Shown here: positions 1-8,499 of the stretch, piece by piece
How positions within the stretch are numbered: position 1 is the stretch's first letter
How the letters are laid out: each line of letters opens with the position of its first letter
Assembly (NCBI GenBank): GCA_018240505.1
Contig: JAFEFQ010000236.1
Coordinates: 28,646-92,645 of the forward strand
Length of the DNA: 64,000 bases
Source: Pseudomonadota bacterium
Lineage (GTDB): Bacteria; Pseudomonadota; Gammaproteobacteria; Xanthomonadales; Rhodanobacteraceae
Direction: 5' to 3'
Notes under the pieces: model-generated
What the model saw: the letters and a program-made list of their open reading frames with translations, nothing else
Told to the model about the DNA's origin: nothing
The model's database searches: none
Position numbers and translations under genes: made by a program

Positions 1-2
1 TC

Positions 3-2435
3 ACCGGCTCGGTGAGCGGCCTCGACACGGTCAGGGGCGCCAGCACCACGGTCGAGGTGAGTGCCAAGCACAATGGCGGTGATGTCGCCACGAGCGGCAA
101 GCTCGACCTCGCCGCAAGCCGCTATACCGGCACGCTGAGCGCGAAGAGTGTCGGCCTGGCGCCGCTGCAACCGTTCCTGCTGCCGGCCGGCAGCCAGGCG
201 ACGATCCAGCGCGGCCGCCTCGACACCGAAGGCAGCTTCGTCGCCGACTGGAAAGGCCTGTTCAACCTGCATGTCGAACCGGCGAAGTCGACGCTGCACG
301 AGGTGGCCATCGGTCTCAAGGACGCAAAGGAGCCGGCGCTCGCGTGGAAGGCGGTCGATATCGCGCTGACCAGGTTCGACCTGGCCGCGGGCGAGGCGCG
401 GCAGGGCGACGTGGTCGTGCACGGCTTGCGCGTCAACGCGCGGCGCGAGCATGACGGCAGGTTCGATCTGGCCAGCCTGGTCGGCAACGGGCCGGCCGCG
501 AAACCCGCCGCCGCGGCGAAGTCCACCAAACCGGTGCAGCCGTGGAAATGGAGCATCGCGCGCCTCGCCTTCGACGACGCCGGCGCGACGATCGAGGATC
601 GCGCCACGGCGAAGCCGAGCAGGATTGCGGTCGAATCGATCAAGGGCGACATCACCGGATTGAGCGAGAACCTGAAGCAACCGCTCAAGCTCGCGTTGAG
701 CGGCGCGATCGACCACGGCGGCTTCGAGGTCGATGGCAGCGTCAGGCCGGTTCCGCTCGACGCCGACCTCAAGCTGAAAACGCGCGAACTCGACCTCGCC
801 GGCCTGACCGCCTATGCCGACGTGCCGCTCAACGTGCGCGTGGCGTCCGCGCTGCTGACCAGCGACGGCACGCTGCGCTATGTCGAGGCGCAGCCCGCGA
901 AGACCGCGTATCGCGGCCGCGTCACGCTCGCCCGCGCACGCGTGCTCGACAAGCTGAGCGGCGACGATTTCGCCAGTTTCCGCACGCTCAACATCGGCGC
1001 GGTCGACTACCTGCAGAACGGCGCCGCGCCGATGCAGCTCAAGCTCGGCGACATCGCGCTTGCCGATTTCTACGCGCGCATCATCATGAACGCGAGCGGC
1101 AGGCTCAACCTCGCCGACATCTCCGGCTCGAACACGGCGGCCCCGGTGTCGCTCACGCGCGCGCAAGGCCCGGAGAATCCCGCACCCGCGCCGCGCACCG
1201 CGAAACCCGCGGCGAAACCCGAGCCGGCAAAATCCGCCGCGCCGGCCGCCTCGATCCAGGTCGGCCAGATCACCCTGTCGCGCGGCCATCTCAATTACAC
1301 CGACAACTTCATCAAGCCGAACTACACGGCGAACATCACCCAGTTGTCCGGCAAGATCGGCGCGTTCGGCACGGCCGGCGGCGAGCCCGCGGTCGTCACC
1401 CTGCGCGGCCTGCTCGACGACAACGCCCAGGTCGACATCGACGGCAAGATCAATCCGCTCGCGCCGGTCGCCTACGCCGAGATCAAGGGCAAGGCCGATG
1501 GCGTCGAGCTGACCCACCTGTCCGCGTACTCGGCCAAATACACCGGCTATCCGATCATCAAGGGCCGCCTCAATGCCGACGTCAGCTACCTGCTCGACCA
1601 GGGCAGGCTCAAGGCCGATAACCACCTCTACATCGACCAGCTCACCTTCGGCGACGAGAACAAGGACCCGGGCGTGAGCCATCTGCCGGTCAAGCTCGCC
1701 GTCGCACTGCTCAAGGATTCGGACGGCGTCATCGACGTCAACGTGCCTGTGTCCGGCTCGCTCGACGATCCGCAGTTTTCGCTCGGCGGCATGGTCTGGC
1801 GCGCGTTTGCCGGCATGATCGCGAAGGCCGTGACCGCGCCGTTCCGCCTGCTCGCCTCGGCGTTCAAGGGCGGCGGTGGCGGTGGCGAGGAGCTCGGCTA
1901 CGTCGAGTTCGCGCCCGGCGCCGACGGCCTCGACGACGCGGCGAAGGCGAAGCTCGCCCAAATCGCGAAGATGGTGAACGCGCGCCCCGCGATCCATCTC
2001 GGCATCGTCGGCCGCACCGATCCGAAGTTCGACGAGGAAGGCCTGCGCCGGGTCACGGTCGACGGTCTCATCCGCCAGGAATACGCCCACGACCACGGCG
2101 ACAGCGACGAAGCCGCGGCGGCGCCGCTGTCGCCCGCCGATACGGACAAGTACCTCGAAGCCGCGTACAAGCACGGCAAATTCCCGAAGGAGAAGACGCT
2201 GGGCTTCCTGACCAAGTCGCAACCGCCCGAGGAAATGCGCCGCCTGCTCGAAGCGAACGTGACGATCGACGATGCCTCGATGCTGCACCTCGCCGAACGC
2301 CGCGCCGGCCACATCGTCGGCTTCCTCCACGGCAAGGTCGAAGACCGCCGGTTGTGGACGCTCGCGCCCAAACTCGACGCCAAGGGCATCGACGATCAGG
2401 GCAAGACGACGCGGGTGGATTTCACCCTGCAATGA
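3..2435 (+). CDS. AsmA-like DUF748 domain protein, 5' truncated by window
   Basis: The reading frame is already open at the window edge, so the N-terminus lies upstream and only about 810 residues are visible. The protein has long stretches of alternating beta-strand sequence. It carries the DUF748 hallmark around residues 560-600, where HLPVKLAVALLKDSDG is followed by a 'GSLDDPQFSLGG' segment. DUF748 proteins belong to the AsmA/TamB-like superfamily of large envelope proteins, which span the periplasm and are thought to carry lipids to the outer membrane. Ala/Pro/Lys-rich linkers near residues 165 and 395-415 separate repeated beta domains. The C-terminal 170 residues are charged and may be an OmpA-like appendage. 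The gene converges on cydX with 33 bp between stops. The family call is firm, the transport role is inferred. Confidence 0.8.
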   Translation, partial: TGSVSGLDTVRGASTTVEVSAKHNGGDVATSGKLDLAASRYTGTLSAKSVGLAPLQPFLLPAGSQATIQRGRLDTEGSFVADWKGLFNLHVEPAKSTLHEVAIGLKDAKEPALAWKAVDIALTRFDLAAGEARQGDVVVHGLRVNARREHDGRFDLASLVGNGPAAKPAAAAKSTKPVQPWKWSIARLAFDDAGATIEDRATAKPSRIAVESIKGDITGLSENLKQPLKLALSGAIDHGGFEVDGSVRPVPLDADLKLKTRELDLAGLTAYADVPLNVRVASALLTSDGTLRYVEAQPAKTAYRGRVTLARARVLDKLSGDDFASFRTLNIGAVDYLQNGAAPMQLKLGDIALADFYARIIMNASGRLNLADISGSNTAAPVSLTRAQGPENPAPAPRTAKPAAKPEPAKSAAPAASIQVGQITLSRGHLNYTDNFIKPNYTANITQLSGKIGAFGTAGGEPAVVTLRGLLDDNAQVDIDGKINPLAPVAYAEIKGKADGVELTHLSAYSAKYTGYPIIKGRLNADVSYLLDQGRLKADNHLYIDQLTFGDENKDPGVSHLPVKLAVALLKDSDGVIDVNVPVSGSLDDPQFSLGGMVWRAFAGMIAKAVTAPFRLLASAFKGGGGGGEELGYVEFAPGADGLDDAAKAKLAQIAKMVNARPAIHLGIVGRTDPKFDEEGLRRVTVDGLIRQEYAHDHGDSDEAAAAPLSPADTDKYLEAAYKHGKFPKEKTLGFLTKSQPPEEMRRLLEANVTIDDASMLHLAERRAGHIVGFLHGKVEDRRLWTLAPKLDAKGIDDQGKTTRVDFTLQ

Positions 2436-2468
2436 ACGAAGGGCACCCCGAAGCGATGTCGTTGCGAA

Positions 2469-2588
2469 TCACTCGCCGTCACCCGGCGACTTCGCCTGCG
2501 AATCCGCATGCACCTCGAACCACATCGCGTTGAGGATCGCGAAGCTGCAGGCGAGCCCGATGCCGAGTATCCAGCTGAAATACCACAT
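2469..2588 (-). CDS. cydX: CydX, small subunit of cytochrome bd oxidase (39 aa)
   Basis: This 39-codon gene starts with MWYFSWILGIGLAC, which is the CydX (YbgT) signature: one N-terminal membrane helix that packs against CydA and stabilises haemes b595/d. The helix covers about residues 3-23 and is followed by a short charged tail ending PGDGE. A GAGGAG Shine-Dalgarno sequence lies 5-6 nt before the ATG. The start is 9 nt beyond the cydB stop, so it is the last gene of the cyd operon. It is easily missed by gene callers because of its size. The identification rests on the conserved helix, length and position directly behind cydB. Confidence 0.93.
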   Translation of the reverse strand: MWYFSWILGIGLACSFAILNAMWFEVHADSQAKSPGDGE

Positions 2589-2597
2589 GGCCGCTCC

Positions 2598-3728
2598 TCA
2601 ATAACCCAGATGGTGTTTGACGTGCTCGAGCGTGACGCGTCCGCGCAGCACGCGATAGACCCAACTCGTGTAGCCGAGCACGATCGGCAGGAGAACGATG
2701 ACGACCACGAGCATGATGCCTAGCGTGCGCTGGCTGGACGATGCGTCCCAGACGGTCAGGCTGCTGTCCGGATCGAGGCTCGACGGCATCAGGAACGGGA
2801 ACAGCGCGAACCCGGCCGAGAGGATCGTGCCGGCGCACATGAGCGAGCTGGCGAGGAAGGCGACGAAGTATTTTCGCGCGGCGCCCAGCGCGATGTTGCC
2901 GACCGCGGCCGCGAGCGCGAGCGCGGGCGCGAGCCAGAACGCCGGATGTGCGGCGTAGCCCGCGAACCAGTGGCCTTGCACGGCAACCTGCTTGAGCAGC
3001 GGATTCGACGGCGCGCCGCCATCGACCGGCGAGACGATCGCATAGCCCGGCAGGCCGAACGCGAGCCACGCGCCGGCCGCGAGATAGAGTCCGAGATAGG
3101 CGATCACGCTGTTGCGCGCGACCCCGCCCGCGCGTTCCGCCAGCGAAACGTCGGCCTTGAACGCGGCATAGCTCGCCCCGTGCGTGAGCAACATCGCGAT
3201 GCTGACCAGGCCGGTCAGCACGGCGAACGGCGTGAGCAGGCCGAAGAAGCCGCCCTGGTAGGTCATGCGCATCTCCGCGTCGAGGCGGAACGGCAGGCCG
3301 AGGAACAGGTTGCCGAAGGCGACGCCGAAGATCAGCATCGGCACCAGGCCCGAGGCGGTCAGCACCCAGTCCCAGGCGTTGCGCCAGCGCGGATCGGTGA
3401 GCTTGTTGCGGTAGCCGAAGCCGACCGGGCGCAGGATGAAGGCGGCCAGCAGCAGGAACATCGCCACATACAGCCCCGAGAACGCGACCGCGTAGACGAA
3501 CGGCCACGCCGCGAACACCGCGCCGCCGGCGAGGATGAACCAGACCTGGTTGCCTTCCCACACCGGCTCGACCGTTTCGAGCAGCACTCGCCGCTCCTCA
3601 TCACTGCGGCCGAGCACGCGCAGCAACGCGGCAACGCCGAAGTCGAAGCCGTCCATGATCGCGAAGCCGACCAGCAGCACGCCGAGCAGCACCCACCAGA
3701 TGAGACGCAGGGTTTCGTAGTCGATCAT
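2598..3728 (-). CDS. cydB: Cytochrome bd ubiquinol oxidase subunit II
   Basis: The product is 376 aa and begins [19 protein letters not shown], close to E. coli CydB in length and start. It has the expected eight or nine membrane helices and the conserved [18 protein letters not shown] segment near residue 55-75. CydB pairs with CydA in the inner-membrane quinol oxidase that reduces O2 to water at low oxygen and contributes to respiratory defence against NO and peroxide. A perfect GGAGG lies 7 nt before the ATG chosen here. A longer in-frame reading to 3767 adds 13 residues with no ribosome site and is rejected. Unusually, cydA ends almost 1 kb upstream, separated by repeats. Confidence 0.96.
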   Translation of the reverse strand: MIDYETLRLIWWVLLGVLLVGFAIMDGFDFGVAALLRVLGRSDEERRVLLETVEPVWEGNQVWFILAGGAVFAAWPFVYAVAFSGLYVAMFLLLAAFILRPVGFGYRNKLTDPRWRNAWDWVLTASGLVPMLIFGVAFGNLFLGLPFRLDAEMRMTYQGGFFGLLTPFAVLTGLVSIAMLLTHGASYAAFKADVSLAERAGGVARNSVIAYLGLYLAAGAWLAFGLPGYAIVSPVDGGAPSNPLLKQVAVQGHWFAGYAAHPAFWLAPALALAAAVGNIALGAARKYFVAFLASSLMCAGTILSAGFALFPFLMPSSLDPDSSLTVWDASSSQRTLGIMLVVVIVLLPIVLGYTSWVYRVLRGRVTLEHVKHHLGY

Positions 3729-4695
3729 CACACGACCTCCGCTTCGCTTGTCGTTGACTCGCCGCATCCGCGGCTCGTGCTCTGCACCGTTCGCTGCGCG
3801 GATATTCGCTCCGGCAGCTTGCTTTCATAGCCGGTGGAAGCTGGAATCCAATTCTTGCGTTGCTCTTGATTCGCTTGCCGGCGCGTCCGTTCGCCTTTCC
3901 GCGCGCGTCCGGCGCGCGGGTCACTTTTTCTTCTCCAGCGAAGAAAAAGTAACCAAAAAGACGCCGCCCCCGACACCGCACCTCGCGCGCTGCGCGCGCG
4001 AGGTGCCCTGCGCTTCTCGGCGCCGGCGGGCCGGCGCGAACTCGCGCATCCCTGCGCTCGGACATGCGCGCCTTTCCCCCGCCGTCGCCTGCGATGCTCG
4101 GTGCGGTGAAGGGGGAGGAAGATCAAGAGCAAAAGGCAGGAGCGAGAAGCGAAGGGCAAAAGTTTCCCCTTCCCCTGCGAAGCGGGGGAAGGTGCCCGCA
4201 GGGCGGAAGGGGGCGCTTTTGCTCTTGATCTCGGGTCCCCGTTTGCCACGGCGAGGGCAGGACGGAAATGCCCGATAGGGTCGCGCGCACGATGCGCGCG
4301 AGTTCGTTGTACGTACATGGACGTGCGTTCAACGAACCCCGGCCTGGCCACGCGAACTCGCGCGGCTTCATCGCGCGAGCGCGGCATCCGGGGCGCATTC
4401 TCTTTGGTGACTTTCTCTTGTGCGAGCAAGAGAAAGTTACCCGCGCGCCGGACGCGCGCGGAAAAACGAATGGACGCGGTCCGAGAAATACAAGAACGAA
4501 GCAAGATCAAAATGGATTGACTCGCTGCATCCGCAGCTCGGCCTTCGGCCCATTCGCTGCGCGAATGTTCGCTACGGCATCCTGCCTTCGCAGTCCGCGT
4601 GCGCGGGAATGACGAGCGAGGGCAGATCGTTCGCTGCGCGGACATCCGCGCACACCCCCGCGTGCGCGGCGACGAGCGAAGAGCGATCGAGCGCG
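3729..4695. repeat. 967-bp repeat island between cydA and cydB
   Basis: No credible gene is present. The stretch is built of related repeat modules. A 36-bp hairpin at 3919-3954 (arms of GTCACTTTTTCTTC type) recurs at 4406-4441. Together with flanking GC-rich sequence, 3880-3954 and 4406-4479 form two inverted copies. A module of about 75 bp starting TTGACTCGCYGCATCCGC is present as direct copies at 3753-3828 and 4516-4590. Perfect 15-bp arms GATCAAGAGCAAAAG at 4121-4135 and 4216-4230 enclose a further GC hairpin. Similar hairpins that translate into short 'QEKVTK'-type nonsense peptides are scattered through Lysobacterales genomes (recalled, not searched). The island splits a normally contiguous operon. 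Confidence 0.8.
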
Positions 4696-6270
4696 TCATG
4701 TCGCCTCCCGCGCAACCGAGCGCGTCGTAACCGCATCCTCGGGCCAGATGCCCAATCCATCCGGTCCGCGCCGCACGTACTTGCGCATCAGGAAGAAGTC
4801 GACGACCGCGAGCGCGGTGTAGAAAATCACGAATCCGCAAAGGGAAAACAGCACCTGCCCGGCGGACACCGAGGACACGCCGAGCGCGGTCGGCAGCACG
4901 CCCTCGATCGCCCACGGCTGGCGGCCGTATTCGGCGACGATCCAGCCGAGCTCGATCGCGAGCCACGGCAGCGGCAGGCTGCAGAACGCGAGTTTCAGGT
5001 ACCAGCGGTCGCGTTCGAGCTGGCGTGTCGAGGCGAGCCAGAACGAATACGCGAACAGCGCGATGAAGAAGAAGCCGCAGCCGACCATGATGCGGAATGC
5101 CCAGAACAGCACGGGCACGTTCGGGATCGTGCTGTTCGCCGCGGCCTGCACGTCGGCCTGGGTCGCCTGCGCGGGATCGGCGCCGACCTTGCGCAGCAGC
5201 AGCGCGTAGCCGAGGTCGTTCCTGTGCGCGGCGAAGTCGGCGCGCGCCTGCGCGTCGTTGCGGTCGGCGTGCAGGCGCTGCATCGCGGCCCAGGCGATGC
5301 GCCCGCTGTCGATGCGCCGCGCGGCGTCCTCGACGAGTTCGTTGATGCCGGGCAGCACGCCGTCGAGCGAGCGCGTGCCGATGATGCCCATGACCCACGG
5401 GATATGGATCGCGAAATGCGTCTTGCGCTCGGCGACGTCGGGCCAGCCGACCGCGGTGAACGACGCGGGCGGTTTCTCCGTCTCCCACATCGCCTCGATC
5501 GCGGCGAGCTTCATCTTCTGGTTTTCCGACACGGTGTAGCCCGACTCGTCGCCGAGCACGACGACGCTGAGCGCCGAGGCGAGGCCGAAGCTCGCCGCCA
5601 CCGTCATCGAACGCTTGGCGAATTCGATGTTGCGTCCCTTGAGCAGATACCAGGCGCTGATCGAGAGCACGAACATCGAGCCGAGCGTGTAGCCGGCGCC
5701 GACCGTGTGCACGAACTTCGACTGCGCGACCGGATTGAAGAACACGGTCGCGAACGAGGTGACTTCCATGCGCATCGTGTCGAGGTTGAACTCGGCGCCG
5801 ACCGGATTCTGCATCCAGGCGTTGGCGACGAGAATCCACAGCGCGGACAGGCTCGTGCCGAGCGCGAGCAGCGTGGTGACGATCAGGTGCTTCACCTTCG
5901 ACAGCCGGTCCCAGCCGAAGAAGAACAGGCCGATAAAGGTCGCCTCGAGAAAGAACGCCATCAGGCCTTCGATCGCGAGCGGCGTGCCGAACACGTCGCC
6001 GACGTAATGCGAGTAGTAGGCCCAGTTGGTGCCGAACTGGAACTCCATCGTCACGCCGGTGGCCACGCCCATCGCGAAGTTGATGCCGAACAGCACGCCC
6101 CAGAACTGGGTCATGCGCTTCCAGATCTCGCGCCCGGTCATCACGTAGACCGCCTCCATGATCGCGAGGATCCACGCCAGACCCAGGGTCAGCGGCACGA
6201 ACAGGAAGTGGTACAGCGCGGTCAGCGCGAACTGCAGGCGCGACAGGGTGACGACGTCGTTGTCGATCAT
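4696..6270 (-). CDS. cydA: Cytochrome bd ubiquinol oxidase subunit I
   Basis: The product is 524 aa with the E. coli-type start MIDNDVVTLSRLQFALTALY followed by H21, equivalent to the haeme b595 ligand. KFVHTVGAGYTLGSMFV contains the haeme b558 histidine, and GWDRLSKVKHL and the NAWMQNPVG segment are conserved. The long Q-loop after IPWVMGIIGTRSLDGV and the full length place it in the long-loop subfamily, which oxidises ubiquinol. It acts with CydB and CydX as an inner-membrane low-oxygen terminal oxidase. The ATG overlaps the cydP stop by 4 nt (ATGA), so the two are translationally coupled. In-frame sequence continues upstream but has no family similarity and lies over cydP. Confidence 0.97.
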   Translation of the reverse strand: MIDNDVVTLSRLQFALTALYHFLFVPLTLGLAWILAIMEAVYVMTGREIWKRMTQFWGVLFGINFAMGVATGVTMEFQFGTNWAYYSHYVGDVFGTPLAIEGLMAFFLEATFIGLFFFGWDRLSKVKHLIVTTLLALGTSLSALWILVANAWMQNPVGAEFNLDTMRMEVTSFATVFFNPVAQSKFVHTVGAGYTLGSMFVLSISAWYLLKGRNIEFAKRSMTVAASFGLASALSVVVLGDESGYTVSENQKMKLAAIEAMWETEKPPASFTAVGWPDVAERKTHFAIHIPWVMGIIGTRSLDGVLPGINELVEDAARRIDSGRIAWAAMQRLHADRNDAQARADFAAHRNDLGYALLLRKVGADPAQATQADVQAAANSTIPNVPVLFWAFRIMVGCGFFFIALFAYSFWLASTRQLERDRWYLKLAFCSLPLPWLAIELGWIVAEYGRQPWAIEGVLPTALGVSSVSAGQVLFSLCGFVIFYTALAVVDFFLMRKYVRRGPDGLGIWPEDAVTTRSVAREAT

Positions 6271-6551
6271 GGCGTGGGCTCGCGTGGAGGCTGGCGATCG
6301 GGTTGGTCCGCGGGCGCGCGCGCCGCGGCGGCGGCCGGCGCGCCGCGGATCGCGTCGTATACACGCTCGGGCGACGTGTCGGCACGCGGCTGGCGCGCGA
6401 TGAAGACGAAGTAGAGCGCAGCGAGCAAGCCGATCTTGAGCGCGATCAGCCAGAAAAAGTGGCGGCCGTAGCGGCGTCCCTCGACCGAGCGGAACCACGA
6501 TGAGGCGCGATCCGGGCCGCGGTTGCCGAGCGCTGGCGCATGGCGGAACAT
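6267..6551 (-). CDS. cydP: CydP-like putative small subunit of cytochrome oxidase
   Basis: This 94-residue protein has one strong membrane helix at about residues 32-52 (HFFWLIALKIGLLAALYFVF), preceded by a short basic segment and followed by an Ala/Pro/Arg-rich tail. That helix and its placement immediately before cydA match the small CydP proteins annotated in proteobacterial bd operons. The function of CydP is not well defined, and a role in assembly or as an accessory subunit is inferred. It is the first gene of the cyp-A-(repeat)-B-X cluster and overlaps cydA by 4 nt. No FNR-like box was seen in the 80 bp upstream. The first 25 residues could be shorter if a downstream start is used. Confidence 0.75.
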   Translation of the reverse strand: MFRHAPALGNRGPDRASSWFRSVEGRRYGRHFFWLIALKIGLLAALYFVFIARQPRADTSPERVYDAIRGAPAAAAARAPADQPDRQPPREPTP

Positions 6552-6631
6552 GCGCCAAGTCTAACGCGTTCGCAGCGTCATCGGATGCGGCGCGGTGCCG
6601 CAGTTTTTCGACGGCATCGAACCGGGCCGAA

Positions 6632-6703
6632 GTAGGGGCGCGATTCATCGCGCCCTGCCGTCGATATTCCCATCAGAGCGGGCGCGATGAATCGCGCCCC
6701 TAC
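6632..6703. repeat. Inverted repeat with perfect 24-bp arms
   Basis: Arms at 6632-6655 and 6680-6703 are exact reverse complements of each other with a 24-bp loop. Each arm also contains the smaller palindromic core GCGATTCATCGC. The right arm supplies the TAG stop of the ATP-grasp gene. It could serve as a bidirectional terminator between that gene and cydP, but there is no T tract, so it fits a REP-like mobile hairpin better. The same core returns at 28766-28793 and, degenerate, near 50705. Confidence 0.8.
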
Positions 6704-7692
6704 GACAGCCGCCGGGTGATTGCCTGCGCAAACCGCTGCGCAGATCCGTCGGCATGGGCGAAGAACAGCGAGGGTTCGGTCAGTTCGAGTTCGAGCACGC
6801 AGGGCTTGTCCGCGCCATCGCGGATCAAGTCGACGCGTGCGTACAGCAGCGGCTGCGGCTTTCCCCTCACCCCACCATTCGCTGCGCGAACGGTTCCCCC
6901 CTCTCCCGCTGCGCGGGCGAGGGACAGATGCGGGCGGTCGGCGGGCGCCGGTTCTCCGATGGGTATCGCATCGAGCGCGTCCTGCGCGACGCGCAATTCC
7001 TCCGCGGTCGGCGTGCGTGAGGTGATGTGCTCGGCGGCGAACAGCGCGCGCGTCGGCCCTTCGCCACGGCGCAGCAGCGGTCCCTTGCGGATCGCATGGC
7101 TGAACGCGCCGTCGAAAAAAATCGCGGCCGTCTCGCCGTGCGCATCGACGCGGTCGAGATAGGGCTGCAGCAGCACGCTGCGTCCGGCATCGAGCAGGCG
7201 CTGCGCGTGGGCGAGCGCGGCGGCGCGCTCCTCGTGCCCGTAGCGCTGCGCGTCGCGCGAGCCGGCGCCGACGCTGGGCTTGACCACGAATTCGCTGGTC
7301 TCGTGCTTGTGCAGGAAGCGCTCGAGCAGCGCGGCGGCATCTTCGCCCGGCTCGATGAAATGGCTCGCCACCGTCGCCACGCCCGCGCGCGCGAGATCGC
7401 CGAGGTAGTGCTTGTCGGTGTTCCAGCGCACCACGTCGAGCGGATTGACGAGGCGTGTCGCCCGGCTCACGCGCTCGGCCCAGTCGAGGAACTCGTGCAG
7501 GCGCGTGGTGTAATCCCAGGTCGAGCGCAACACGGCGAGGTCGTAGCGCGACCAGTCGATGCGCGCGTCGTCCCAGTTGACGATGTCGAAACGCTGGCCG
7601 CATTCGTGCAGCGCGTCGGCGAGCGGCGACAAGTCTTCGTCGAGATCGCGCGCGGCGGCGGCGGTGACGACGGCGAGACGGGAATGCGACAT
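6700..7692 (-). CDS. ATP-grasp family protein with an in-frame repeat insertion
   Basis: The 330-residue product resembles single-domain ATP-grasp ligases of the RimK/glutathione-synthetase type. It has an N-terminal preATP-grasp fold (LAVLRSTWDYTTRLHEFL near 55-72), the EFVVKPSVGAGSRD nucleotide-binding segment near 136-149, and the acidic metal-binding strands LLYARVDLIRD and LELELTEPSLFF near the C-terminus. It would form an amide or ester bond through an acyl-phosphate, but the substrate is unknown. Residues about 243-278 (IGEPAP to GGVRGKPQ) interrupt the fold just before the metal-binding strand and are encoded by a repeat hairpin at 6862-6960. Whether the enzyme is still active is uncertain. 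The gene is divergent from the truncated haemoglobin gene. Confidence 0.75.
   Translation of the reverse strand: MSHSRLAVVTAAAARDLDEDLSPLADALHECGQRFDIVNWDDARIDWSRYDLAVLRSTWDYTTRLHEFLDWAERVSRATRLVNPLDVVRWNTDKHYLGDLARAGVATVASHFIEPGEDAAALLERFLHKHETSEFVVKPSVGAGSRDAQRYGHEERAAALAHAQRLLDAGRSVLLQPYLDRVDAHGETAAIFFDGAFSHAIRKGPLLRRGEGPTRALFAAEHITSRTPTAEELRVAQDALDAIPIGEPAPADRPHLSLARAAGEGGTVRAANGGVRGKPQPLLYARVDLIRDGADKPCVLELELTEPSLFFAHADGSAQRFAQAITRRLS
6862..6960. repeat. Repeat hairpin inserted within the ATP-grasp coding sequence
   Basis: The segment contains CATTCGCTGCGCGAA at 6876-6890, identical to 4551-4565 in the cydA-cydB repeat island, and a hairpin of the form CCCTCTCCCGC...GCGGGCGAGGG around 6898-6923. 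It keeps the reading frame open and adds roughly 35 residues with no family counterpart. Ends are approximate. Confidence 0.65.
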
Positions 7693-7763
7693 GCGGGCGT
7701 CCTGTGCGGGAAAAGGAGAGACGACAGTTTCCCACGACGCGGACGGGCCTGTCTCGTCGCGGC

Positions 7764-7777
7764 TTGATCCAGGTCAG
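7764..7777 (+). promoter_or_regulatory. FNR/Anr-like box upstream of truncated haemoglobin
   Basis: TTGATCCAGGTCAG matches the FNR/Anr consensus TTGAT-N4-ATCAA with a perfect left half and 3 of 5 in the right half. It is centred about 64 bp before the haemoglobin ATG, in the divergent promoter region it shares with the ATP-grasp gene. Low-oxygen activation of the haemoglobin gene is inferred. Confidence 0.5.
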
Positions 7778-7834
7778 GGCAGAACGCATGTAGCGAGGAG
7801 AGCATTCGCAGAACCGTTGCCATCCTCTTCGCCC

Positions 7835-8257
7835 ATGTCCACGCCTTCCCTCGACGCAGTGAGCATCGCCAGGCTCGTCGACCGCTTCTACGACAGAGTG
7901 CGTGCCGATGCGCTGCTAGGCGCGGTATTCAATCCGGTCGTCGCCGACTGGGACGAACACAAGCGCCTGCTGACCTCGTTCTGGTGCTCGGTCGTGCTGC
8001 GCGCCGGCACCTACCGCGGCAATCCGATGGCCAAACACCTGCCGCACGCGATCGGCGCGGCGCATTTCGAGCGCTGGCTGCGGCTGTGGGGCGAAACCGT
8101 GCATGAAGTGCTCGATGCCGACGCCGCCGCGGTCATGATCGAATACGCCACGCGCATCGGCGACGGCCTGCGCCTCGGCCTCGGGTTGCCGCGGGCGCGC
8201 CGGACGCGCACGCTAGGCATTCCCGTCGTTGGCTCGAATCAACCCGGTAATGCGTAA
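7835..8257 (+). CDS. Group III truncated haemoglobin
   Basis: The 140-residue product has the group III (P) truncated globin layout: IARLVDRFYDRVRADALLGAVFN, then the DEHKRLLTSFWCSVVL helix, and a histidine in the segment KHLPHAIGAAHFERWL that can serve as the proximal haeme ligand. Trp in FERWLRLW is typical. Such proteins bind O2 or NO or do peroxide chemistry in the cytoplasm under microaerobic stress. The ATG at 7835 gives the normal family length; upstream in-frame sequence is not globin. The final residues GSNQPGNA and the stop codon are encoded by the first unit of a 15-bp tandem repeat, so the original C-terminus may have been altered. An FNR-like box lies upstream. Confidence 0.88.
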   Translation: MSTPSLDAVSIARLVDRFYDRVRADALLGAVFNPVVADWDEHKRLLTSFWCSVVLRAGTYRGNPMAKHLPHAIGAAHFERWLRLWGETVHEVLDADAAAVMIEYATRIGDGLRLGLGLPRARRTRTLGIPVVGSNQPGNA

Positions 8258-8358
8258 CCCGGTAATGCGTAGGGCGCAATAAGCGTAACGCATTGCGCCG
8301 CAGTTCTTGCGGTGATGGCACTCCGAGAGTGTGGCGCAATGCGCTGCGCTTATTGCGC
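8241..8358. repeat. 15-bp tandem duplication plus 26-bp inverted repeat
   Basis: AACCCGGTAATGCGT occurs twice in direct tandem at 8241-8255 and 8256-8270. It is followed by arms at 8274-8299 and 8333-8358 that are inverted copies matching at 24 of 26 positions (GCGCAATAAGCG... / ...CGCTTATTGCGC). This looks like a REP-type element and may terminate transcription between the haemoglobin gene and the convergent DUF262 gene. The remaining bases to 8499 hold no gene. Confidence 0.8.
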
Positions 8359-8499
8359 TCTGCTTGCTGAATCGCCTTCCGAAGACACCCAAGCACGCGC
8401 GGAGGGGGGAGAAGCCGCGTAGCGGCGTTGCCATGCCTTGCCCAGAAAGCGGGATGCGCCTCGCTCCTCCCGCCCTACGCGGGCCGCCCCCTTCGCTGG

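Noticed and set aside
3753..4690. Small peptides encoded in the cyd repeat island
   Set aside because: Frames follow the hairpin modules, lack ribosome sites and differ between copies by frame.
4420..6414. Long open frame (664 codons) on the plus strand over cydA
   Set aside because: Its product is Arg/His/Glu-rich and is the antisense of the clear cydA gene; long shadow frames are expected in high-GC DNA.
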